From Amyelois transitella (lineage: Eukaryota > Arthropoda > Insecta > Lepidoptera > Pyralidae): a stretch of DNA of 64,000 bases. The position numbers were made by a program, and so were the translations under genes. The stretch spans positions 2,356,001-2,420,000 of the forward strand of contig NC_083527.1 in the NCBI RefSeq assembly GCF_032362555.1. The letters are read 5' to 3'. Below are positions 9,482-21,400 of the stretch, one piece after another. Each line of letters begins with the position of its first letter. Within the stretch, counting starts at the first letter, position 1. The notes under the pieces are model-generated. The model worked only from the letters and a program-made list of their open reading frames with translations, did not search any database and was not told where the DNA came from.

Positions 9482-12400
9482 GTGAGTGTTTGTACTATGT
9501 ATATTTAATTAATTAATACTTAATACCAACTAATATAGTATTTAGCGTAAGTAATTTTGTTTGTTATGGGTTGTCTACTTCAACTCCAATCTACTTAAAT
9601 TTTACGTATATTTAATAATGACTCTGGGAAGTACCATAAGGTACCCTATTTTCGACCCGGTCAAAACTAAAGTTGCCGTGGGATTTGCGAAATACCTGTA
9701 TTCTTTTGTAAGCCAAAGCTAAGCTTTAAAACTAGTCCACAAAAGTTTATAAATATAAATATATATAAAGAGAACACTAGCTAACTGATTGCCTGGTATA
9801 TCAAAGCACAGCATTTGAAATTTTTCGTGTAGGTTCAATTGTCTAGGGATGCCCAAATGGAAACATTTTTTACGGATATGTAATAAAAAAAAAGAAAACA
9901 AAAACCACGCATTTATTTTGGATGCGTTCCATTAATTTCAATTCAACTGCTCAACACTTAACCCTGCTAACGTCGCACTGGACAATTATAAAATAAAAAC
10001 AAGCAATGTTAAGTACTTGCCTATACTCAACGTTTCCAGTTACTGATTCCAAATTGAAGTTTACATCAATAAAGTCTAGTGCTTCTTCAGAACACAATAA
10101 AAAGGGCCCTTAATCCTGCGTAATCCCCATATTGTAGATACACAATTGCCGTGAAAAGGCCTACTTAATAAACGTCCCGAAACGCCCCCTGTCGACGGGC
10201 TCCCGATTATCACGCCGGGATCAAAGGAAGTGATTGTAAAGCACAATGGGTTTTATGTTACCGGGATTCAATTTTGAAGGAGATTTCGTATTGCTAAATT
10301 CCGATCGAATGATAAACTATACGCGGAGTCTATTATTGTCTTCACCTGTATTTTTTATCAACTTTGAAAAATGTCTTTTTTTTTCATTTGTGGTTTAGTA
10401 GTAGTACAATTATATAATATGTATTTGATTTGCGAATTGCATCAACTATTTACCAATTTTTTTTATTTTATAATAAAATATTTTTCATTTATTTAAATTT
10501 CATTTGTTTTTCTTGTTTTCCAACAATAAAATTCTTAACCAACAATTTAACAAGCCTTTATTTATTTCCAATCAAACCGATTAACAAGCAAACAATAACA
10601 AAAATCAATAAACTAAACGGTTTCCCACAAAACGTTTACATATTAAACAGCATAGCAAGAATTCCATTCGCGAGACAGAAAGACAAATGTTTAAGCCACG
10701 AGAGGCATTCCAAAGGCCATACATATTAGTTGGGTTAATTAGTGGTTAACACGATGTTTCAAATGGAATCTTAGTTACGAAAATAGTGTTATGCATTTCG
10801 ACTGATATAAATCATTTTTTAACGCGATTCCGTGTCACTACACGGTATGATTTTTTAAAGTTTTGACAGACAGGATCTGTGGTGTCGAATTCCTGTGGTT
10901 AAATTTTTTAGCGGCTGTTTATTTTTTTATTTATATCCTGTCTAATGATTCATCGGGATATGTTATTTTGCGTGCACTTTACTTTATTCTTCTACTTAAT
11001 AATAATATTATTGTTAAAAAAATCAAAAACAGCTGAACGTGGCTTGTCAGTCTTTCAAGTCTACCTACCTAGCGGGGTAGAGAGCCGAGAGCCGAGAGAC
11101 GTGATTATATGAATGAATGAATTGTAAAAAAATAAATATTTGTAACAATGTGGCAATCGAGACACTATATTTGTCTGTGCTCGTTTATAAACCTTTTCTT
11201 TAATTAATTTTATTCTAAAATTAAAGTATTATTACTGGCTGGTAGAATTCGTAAATGTAATCATTAAATTGTTTTTTTAATACAAATACACACGCTGCTT
11301 CTATCATAAATAACATGGCCTATTTTTAACCCTACCATTTGTCATCCAGAGAAAAAAGTCCATACAAGCCCCGTAGTGTCTCATCCATAGTTTTTTGTCA
11401 CAATTTTTGCAGACCACAAAAAAAGATGCAATTAATAGAATCTGTACGCGCTCAAGGCTTGACACGTGCAGACCAAATGGCGTTCCTACTGGGCTTTTGA
11501 GTTCTTTCATTCACAATTTCACACTTCTTAGATGTTTTTAACTTTATGACTACTCATTGTAATTTATTGCTAACTACTTATTCAATATAATTGATATGTT
11601 TTCGATTCAAATAATTTAATTATTATTATAATATTTTGCTTTTATTTTCCTAATTATTTATAATTTTAATAATAGCGAGATATTATGATTAACAAAGACA
11701 AATGTAGTCTATCATAATAATTCATCATTCAAAAATTCCCGGTTCTAAAATATACTCATCAGGATTCTGTCAGGAACATAAAACTAAAAATGTGACAATC
11801 AAACTTATCTCACCATATGGAATGCCACTCGGATTAGACTTAACAGCTCTTTGAAGTCTTTTGTTAGAAAATTAGAGGCATTTTATTACAACTACCGAAA
11901 ATAAAAAGAGCAAATGAAAAGGCTGGCCATTAAAAAAGCTTTCAATTAAAAAGTTAGTGACAATGGTGCCAACATTAACCGAGAATTCCGCCCTGGAACG
12001 TTCTTTTTGATATACGATAGTGTTGTTTAGATGCAACACAGAAGTGGCGGCAAAGAGCAAAGTGACACTTGAAAAAAAGGCGCGAAGTAGTATAAACAGC
12101 GGCTTTATTTTTTCTATACAAAGCTTACGGTGTTCAGTCGTGATTAATTCGATCAATAAATTTTAACGTTTAGGTATTACCTGAATTTTTCATCATTATA
12201 GATTTGATTTTGAAGTTTATGCAATAAGTGCGTTGAACACGTAGAAATAGTTGTTGTCTTTGGAAAAAAATGAAAATTTTGTTAAAACATGTTTTGTAAA
12301 AAATTATTGTTAAAACTGCAGAAGTGCGGGGGTCCTTTATCTGTACTTAAAATAAATACAACTTAAAATAGTTAAGCATATCTAATTATCATCATGTTTT

Positions 12401-15400
12401 TTTTGAAATCAAAATGTGATGTGATGATAATAGTGTCAAATGAATTATACAAACACATACATCATCTCTTATTTCGTTTTAAAATTTAATAATAATTAAA
12501 CAGGTGTCTTGCTAGGACTTTGTTTTAAACTGCAATTAACATAATATTTAACTTAATAAGCGATATGTTAATTTTCTTACGCAAATCTATTTAATGAGGG
12601 TGTGGTGTATCGTACATATGTGTCACGCTAAAAGTTTCTATAATTAAATAATCATTGATTTGGTTACCTAGGCATGCTTCTGGTTCATCTATACAAATCA
12701 CATACATACATATAATCACGTCAATATCCATTGCTGGGTATGCATTGACAGAGCCATCAGTCTTGAAAAGACTGATAGGCCACGTTCAGCTGTTTGACTT
12801 AATGATAAAATTGAGACCCAAACAGTGACAGGTTGCTAGCCCATCGCCTTAAAGAAGAATCACAAGTTTGTAAACCTGTCCATTAGTTGCCTTTTACTTA
12901 ATCCGCATTGTGCCGGGTGGTTCCCGGCACCAATAGAAAAAAGAATAGTGCCACTCCACCATCTCTTACCTATGGATGTCGTAAAAGGCAACTAAGGCAT
13001 AGGCTTATTAACAAGTCATAAATCATTGATTTATATGTATTAACAGGTCTATCTTGTCGTTGTTGTCACACGCATCCTTATAACAACTCGGGATCGGCAT
13101 TAATGTAACGAAGTACTCAAACACTTAGTACAAACAAATTATCAAACTAATTACTCGTTAGAACGGCTCAAGCTGGAACGCATCCTAAATTAGAATGACG
13201 TCATGCCAGTGCCTGCTGTGACAACGGAATTGATTAAATGGTGCGAAAGCGTCCATAAACGTTGATAACGAGCTAAATAATCGGAACACGTGTAAACATT
13301 TTGTTAGATAACCGACTGCACTATTAATACGAGGGGTCTGCTTTCGGGCATCTGTTATTTGATTTGGGTGATTTGTTTTAATGGCACTAATTTAAAATAA
13401 ACAGCATGTGATTTTATACTTGACAAACCACGATTAATTGGTACAATAGGACTAACAGGGTAGATTGAATAATGGAATAGATAGTAGCCCGCATTCGGGA
13501 GAGCAAAATACGATCACTACAACTTTTTTTATGGATAAACTAAGAGGCGTTGAAGAGATAAAACCACTTACTTGTGTATCAGAAATTTCTTAGTAGGCTT
13601 GCTATCAGTCAGGCAAGGCAATTGCCAGCAATATCATTGCCAAATCTTTTTTTAAAGTTTAATGAACAGAAACGAGAGAGAATAGACTGTTATTTATAAA
13701 AGCGTAATGCTTACAAAAGATGTTAAAAAAGCGTTTTTTTTAAGTCCGCTTTGATTGTTTCCCGCCTCTCTTCCTTCCGAAATTAAGACATTTGGATGGG
13801 CATTCATAAAAACGACCCGACTCCCTAAACAAACGAAATGCTCTCTTAATGGATTTTTTATTTGATTGTTGTGTTAAACGGCTGGCATTTTGTTTACCCG
13901 TTTTAATGAGTGTTTCCTTAAAGCGACGACTCCCTTTTTTTAACTTGGAACAATTATTTTCAGGTTATCAAACGAAGTCAACACAAGTCCTTGCGAATCA
14001 GAATCCACTTCAAACTCTCCGCCGTCTCTGTTACAAGATGCAACACTACCTGCTCTCCTAGTCTCTGGATCGTCTACGATATTCCAAAACACGTCAAGTA
14101 CAGCAAACTCTTCGCTAAGTTTGTCAGCTGTTGATAGCTTATGCTTGCCTAGTAATTCAGAAGTGGAGAGCTGTAGTTTAGCGAACGGATGCGCAGCAAG
14201 CACGCCTTTGGGCGGTTTGGCCCTGCCGCTGACGTCCACTAGTGGGTTGTGTTCGACCTCCTCGCCGTCCGCGGTTGCCTGGTTGATGAATGAGGATAGT
14301 GCAGGTAAGAATAGTTTTTATTTTTTATCCTTATTTGTACGATAAAAAAGTAATTACCAAACCAAATCATACTAAAATGTTTTGTTAACAAACAATCAAA
14401 CCAAAAATTGTTGAAAGATCCACAAATTAAATTACCAAATCAGACTGTCCATTTTGTATATCACTTAAAAACAGCATGCTTATGGGATTTGTAGAATATC
14501 TTTTATAAAGTAAAATAAATATTTATTATATGTCTAGATTCTTTTCAATTAAATGACAGCAAAAGTCAACGAGAACAATGATCTCGATTTTAAATCATAA
14601 GCCCATAATTGCATAATTAGGACTGTCCAGATTTACGACGGTATAAAATCAGTGCTAGCACGGCACAAAAAGGAGTTGTGTGTCGCGGAGACATTCAAGC
14701 ATACTATGCTTACCATTACTTTTTGTCAGGTGGAGTCAAGAGCGAGGTGCGGAGCCCGGGCCTGTGCGAGGCAGACGTGGCGCTGTACGGCGACACCCTG
14801 CCGTATGATCAGACAGCGCTGCCATACCAGTACTATAATAGGTAATTTAAATTATTTAAGTAGTATGGAGAGATCGTGGCAAGTGGGAAGTTGTAAATTC
14901 TGCCTACTTCTCCGGGAAAAAGGCGTGATGTAAGTAATGTATGTATGTTGTTTTTCTTCCACCCTAAGGTTGACTGGAAGTGATTGCATTAGCGATAAGT
15001 CTGTCTTTGTACCATCTCTGTCTCTTTTGTGCTATTTTGTATGTTTTACCCTTAGTGCATTAAAAAGTTTATCCATTTATGTAGGTATGTATGTATTATA
15101 AGTATCTTCATCACCTGAACTTTTGCTAACTAAAAGTTAGCAGAAGTTCGGGTTTCTTCTAAACTTTTTTCTTGACTTTGGAGTCTTTCAGCTGATATGA
15201 TGATGATATAAAACATCATCATATCAGCTGAAAGACGTCAACTGCTGAACATAGCAACCCACTATTTCCCTATGTCCACATTGATCTATTGAATGAAACT
15301 TACATTAATGATATTCGGATTTAAGTATAATTATTAAATTTTATAAACCAATTTAGTGGCAAATTAAATAACCTTATGAGTCACCATCATCTCATAAAAA

Positions 15401-18400
15401 GACGAACCTCAATATTCCTATTTCTGGCATACGAAAATTAAATTAAATGTAAAACCGGTCTCAGCCTACGGCGTCAATCGATTTTATCGACAAATTTATC
15501 AATCGTGAAATATCGTTTATTACAAACATCTTTCACATTACAAAGTATCTCTATGTGGCTATTCAAAGCAGGAAATTTTACCTAGTATTTTTACTGTACC
15601 TACGAGTATTTTTGTAGGCCGATAGCATACTACATTGTGTAAATACGTAGGTACCTATTATCGAACTTATATTAAAATGAAAATATTATTCTCCTATAAC
15701 TTTTTCAAGTGATAACTTTCGTCTCAAAGCTAAATGTTTCTTTAGTCTTTAATCTACACAATCCTACTTGTACCTATTATAATCAAAAACCTCCTGGCTA
15801 ATTTGGATGTTATTTGGCATAGAGACAAACAAATCTACTGAAATAAAAAAGGTATCTTTTCCTGAAAAATCCAACGAGATCCATGCCCTGTAAGCTAGTA
15901 CGGAGATAAAACGTTAAGCTTTTACGGTAGTCCTTAATTTTTATAAGGCTTATAATTTGGCCTTTTTTCCTAGTTACCAAACAAAAACTACCCGCATTTA
16001 TTAATCCGGGGTCGTCGTACTGTGAGGATTTTACTCGTACGGAAGCCACATAAGGTCAGCCTCAAAATTAATAAGACTGCTTCCTGACTCATTATATCTA
16101 CTTAGTTAATAAATTTAGTTTACAAATATAGCAATGATTTATAAATTTGATGAATAAAATGATTTAGGCTATTCAAGTTTAAATATTTGTATTTATAATA
16201 TCTTAATAAATTTTTGTGAGATTACTTTAAAGGCAGCCTATTATGGTGAGATAACTCTAGTGTTCTACATATGGTCAGTTATAATAATTATTTTCTATTA
16301 CGGGTACCTACGTACGCCCTACCAGTGTATCCACTTATTCAAATAAAACCTTAAACAAATTGACACTATTTATTAATTAAGTAACAAAATGTAGATTATT
16401 ACAGTTTCTTAATAATTATTTGAAATTATGATTTTGTTTTATTTTTGTTTTTTAAAGAGAAAATCATTTATATTAATAAAGATTTTTGTTTATTTATTTA
16501 CTTTATTGCACCAAAAATAATGCACTTAGCATTCTCTACAAGTCGAACCTCTAGACCATACTGAGATTGTAATTTGGGTGGTTAAAAATATTTTTTGTTC
16601 CAGTATGCAACAGTATGGCAGCGGCGGCGCTACGTCATCGTATGTCGGCTCCACGCTGTACAACCAGCCATACGCCGCCTACCCGGCGCATAACTCTAAC
16701 AATAGGTAGGTACCTACTTACCTATTTTTCTCATATATTGATTTAATTTATTTTTCTATTGGTGCCGTGATGTTCCAGGCACCAATAGAAAAAAGAAAAG
16801 GACCACTCTTGTCTCTTTCCCATGGATGTTGTTAAAGGCGACTAAGGGATAGGCTTGTAAATTTGGGATTCTTCTTTGAGGCAATGGACTCATTAAGCCA
16901 AATGACAGCTGAACGTAACTTATCAGTCTTTTTAAGACTGTAGGCTCTGTCGACGACGTATTATATATAGACGTGATTAAATGTTTATATACCTATTGAT
17001 TTGATGACTTCGAATAACAAATGGTATGGCAAAAATCATGATCGTATACGGGCTAGGTTCCTCTGCAAAGGTGGCGGAACTCAGACGGGCTTCGTGTAAA
17101 AATTAAACTACTCAATCCGCGATTATGGTCAAAGACGCAACCCAGGCTCGTCTTCAGAGAGTTGAAAATAAAATCAGTTCTGACGCTAGGAAAAAAAAGC
17201 ATAAGGATGTCAAAAGGCCAAGAAGGAGGAATCCTTTTAAGGGGAAACACAAATTAACCGAAGATTTACAAATGCCGATGACCCAATTTTAATAGATAAG
17301 TCTTGCAAGACATATTTACGATCCCGTCCCAATCTAGCAACCTGTCACTATTTGAATCTCAATCCTATCTTAAAGCCAAATAGCTGAACGTGGCCTATCA
17401 GTCTTTACAAGACTGTAGGCTCTGTCTATCCCGCAAGGGATATAGACGTGATTATATGTATGTATGTCCCAATCTACTAAGCAATAATCGTCTTAAACAC
17501 TAATTCATTAAACTTTATATCAATCGTCATTCAGGTCCTCGTGCAAAGCGACGCCGACGTATCTGAGTGCGTACGGCGTGAGCGGAGTGGGCGGCGTGTC
17601 CAGTACCGGCTTCGGAACCCAACCGTCGCCATACGCGTACTCTTCCTATAATGGGGGACTGGCCCAATCATTTCCCACTGCCCAGCAGGTAAATGAATGA
17701 TCCCCTTTTTTCCATAACTGTGAAAAAGAGAAATCCTTACATACTCTATGATATTATCTAGTATCGCACTTGAGGTGCACAGGCGTCTTGATCCCATGGA
17801 ACAAAATATGTTTAATAAAAATACCTATTCATTGAAAGATATCTTTTTAACCAATATTATTATAAGATAAATTTATATGCTATGCTAGTACCGCCATCTA
17901 TCGATATTCGCAGGAACTACTGATTTCAATCAACAATTTCTCGTTACAATCTTTTCAAAAACAATAATCATTCCACAGGACTATAGTAGTTACGCAGCAG
18001 GATACGCGGAACACAACATGTCTCAGTACAGCGGATACTACGCCGCACCGAGTTACTCGCCGTACGTGAGCTCGCCAAGCAGTAGTGGAAGTGTCGGACA
18101 CACTTCATACCATTTGGGAGGAGCTCTATCAGGTATGTGAACTAAATTTATAAAAACCAGTTATAATAATTTAAGGTGGCAGAAACTTCAGAATTCTAAG
18201 AATACCCCTAAAATATAAATTGATGAACGTATTTGTAAATAGTGAAACAAGATTTCTGGAAACAAATATTTTCTGAGAAGTCAGAGAAAACTATACTAGA
18301 CTTTTTAATAAGTAGGTATTTAATTAACAAACGCCAATTGAAGACGCAATAACTTAAGTAATAGAACGTAAAATATTATTATGTAATATAAATAATTGCA

Positions 18401-21400
18401 TTTTTGTTTATAATTATGCTGATTACTAAACCCAATAACCTCATAATATTGCTAAATCAGCAAAATAATATAATATTTTGCGCAGTTAAGGGTTAACCTT
18501 GTGAATTTATTTACTTTATTGAACGCAGCCATACGAAGTACTACCAACCGTGCCCGATTTGACGTTTCTTTTAGTTTGTCTTGTCATCTGCGCGTCATTG
18601 TCAATTTTTATTTACATCCTAATCTCTGTTTACAGTGATTTACACCTATTTACCGGAAAATTTTCTCAAAATTAAACATAGTAACATGTTTAACTAGTGA
18701 TTGTGTGTTATAAATTTTCTGCACCTATAGAATTATTATAATAAATTGTGTGAAAATTTTCTCCTAATTCTTAAGCGAAACATGGATAAGGAAAATCATT
18801 ATCCTCCGAATAAACGTGTGAGATTAGAAGAAAGTGACTCCGAACGTCGTTACGATGATAATTCAGACTATTGGCCTGACTCTGATAGCGAAAGCGGTAT
18901 ACCTAAATCCATCTTGCAACCTTTTAAAGTTTATTTTTTAGACAGCTTAAATCCATTGTACCACTCACTATGAAGGAGTCTATATCTATAGATGGAAGAA
19001 TTAAACGAATATTAAATTTCAATATAAGTACATCAAATATATTGGTTTTGCATATCCAGCAGCTTTTTAAGCTGATTTTGTAATTGTTTTTTAGATTCCC
19101 CATCATCTATGCTGCCTTCAATAAATGACACAAGTCCACTTTCCCCGATCAAGAGTGAAATACATGCTAGTCGCAGGTGTAGAGAAAATTCTGGGTAAGT
19201 TATTTTATTTCATTATATAAAAATTTGATAATTCAAGTATAAAAGTTAGGTTCCCCTGTGAACCCAGGGCCAAGGTCGGATTGGAGTTGTTTTGGGTAAA
19301 TACCTGACTTACTCAATCCATGATCATGATCACAGACCTTGACCTTGGGGTCCTCTCCAGAGACCATTTACATAACATAAAACTTGGACAAATTTGAACA
19401 TGAAAGGTTAAATTTTCCAATCACTCATAACTGACATAAGCAGTGCTAATTACGCAGTCTAACTACCATATTCAAATTAACTACAAAATTCTAATGAGGT
19501 CATAATCAGACATAGTATAGTATTGTGTTAGTGTTTACCTTATTCAAAAAACTATGTTGCTAATCAGCAAAAAATATTGTGTAACTTGAATTCTACTTAA
19601 TTCTATTTTTGGTAGTTAAACATATCTACATGCTGCACACAGCACACAGTACCAATTTAGCACTTAATAATGTTGGCAACAGTTGCTTTAATCTAATGAT
19701 GTCATTGTTTTATAAATCTTTTTACTGATTCTTGGTCTTTGTTTCCTTTATTTCTAACCATTTTGTTCTGGTGCCATGTTGTTCCCGGCTCCAAAACAAA
19801 TAAGAATAGGACCACTCCATCTCTTTTCCATGACTGTAAAAGGCAACTAAGGGATAGGCTTTATAACTTGCTATTATTTTTTAGGCAATATGCTAGCAAG
19901 CTGTCATTAAGGCAAACAGCTGAAAAGGGCCTATCTCTAAGGTCTCTGTCTACCCCACCAGGAATATAGACATGACAATATGTATATATTTCTTTATTTT
20001 ATGGTAATACTAAACTGTTGAAATACTTAATGCTACATAAACAAAAAAATTCTAATAAAAATTTATATTAATTTTTCACAGAGAAAGCACAGTGAGTCGA
20101 ACGCGGGGCAGAGGACGTCGCCACACATCCTCGTCTCCAGCGCAGCATGTACCAGAACCAGCTACGGACAGGGTCTTTATATGGGATTTAGATGAGACGA
20201 TTATCATATTCCATTCTTTGCTAACGGGGACTTACGCTACTAAGTACAATAAGGTAAGGATCTTATCCTAGTTATGCTGTTCCTTTTTATAAAGTTATAA
20301 TTTAAGTAATTAGTGATCAACAGTCTAACTGAGTAGTTGAGGGGTTATAGGAACAAAATTAATTGGTTGTCATTAATTTCTTTTTATAACAATAATACTG
20401 CTTTCGTATTGTTAGATATTTCGGAGTAAAGTAATAAGAAGTGAAAAAGAGAACTGTGTCCAATAGATATTTAAGGTCAGTTAAATTTTACTATGAAATG
20501 ATAATTAATAAAGAATATTTTTGTTTCAGGATACTCAACAAATAGTTCAATTGGGATTTAGGATGGAGGAAATGATATTCAGCTTGGCTGACACACATTT
20601 CTTCTTCAATGATGTGGAGGTCAGTAACTTAATTTTAAATTTTTAACTTTTTCTTCTTGTCATAGATTTTTTTGGTTAATTTCACTTTTTACTTTGTACC
20701 CCTTTTATCAATTTATCAAACACAAATAGTCTAAATAAATAAATAATCAACCTTCAAAAGTAATGTAACTCTACTTTGTTTGCTAGATTTCCACACTTGT
20801 ATTAAGTTATGTATTAAGTTATATTTTTTAATCTGCAACACTTTTTTCCTCTGTATTTGCAGGATTGCGACCAGGAGCACATAGACGCGGTAGCGGCAGA
20901 CGATAACGGGCAAGACCTCTCCGCGTACAATTTTGCTTCAGACGGCTTCCACGCGGGCGCCGCACCTGCTACAGGTTTATGTGCGCCTGGTGTCCGCGGC
21001 GGAGTCGACTGGATGAGAAAGCTGGCTTTTAGATATAGGAAGATTAAAGATGTTTACAATAATTATAGAAATAGGTAAGTAATCAAGGTATTTTTCTTTA
21101 TTACTCATATTTGAAGTAGACAAATTGTATTTTTTATATCATGAACAAATCGTGGAAAGTCGAAAGATGTAGTCTTTGTCTACCACTTCAGAAAAGAGAG
21201 TTTTATTTCATCGGTGTATGTACAAATTCTATAGTCTGCTTTATGATTAACATCCACCATTGGTATATGCGTCCCTGGTGACCACGTTGGTGTCGACTAG
21301 ATGAAAAAGCATTAATAAAGGAAGATTGAACGTTATTTATTAGAAGTAGGTACTATACCTAATTCTTTATAAAGGTTTTTAAAGATGACATTCTTAATTA

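Larger units (their letters stand above)
9482..13963. other. eya intron, 4.5 kb
   Basis: Mostly AT-rich. It holds SINE-like copies at 11027-11120 and 12700-13015. A GC-richer patch at 10150-10270 and a patch at about 13140-13330 with homeobox-like taattact and attga cores could be regulatory, but that is only a compositional impression. No exon is seen. Confidence 0.5.

Noticed and set aside
13140..13330. Candidate Six/Pax/homeobox enhancer in an eya intron
   Set aside because: Only short AT-rich core motifs are visible, which occur everywhere in this DNA; no support without conservation data.
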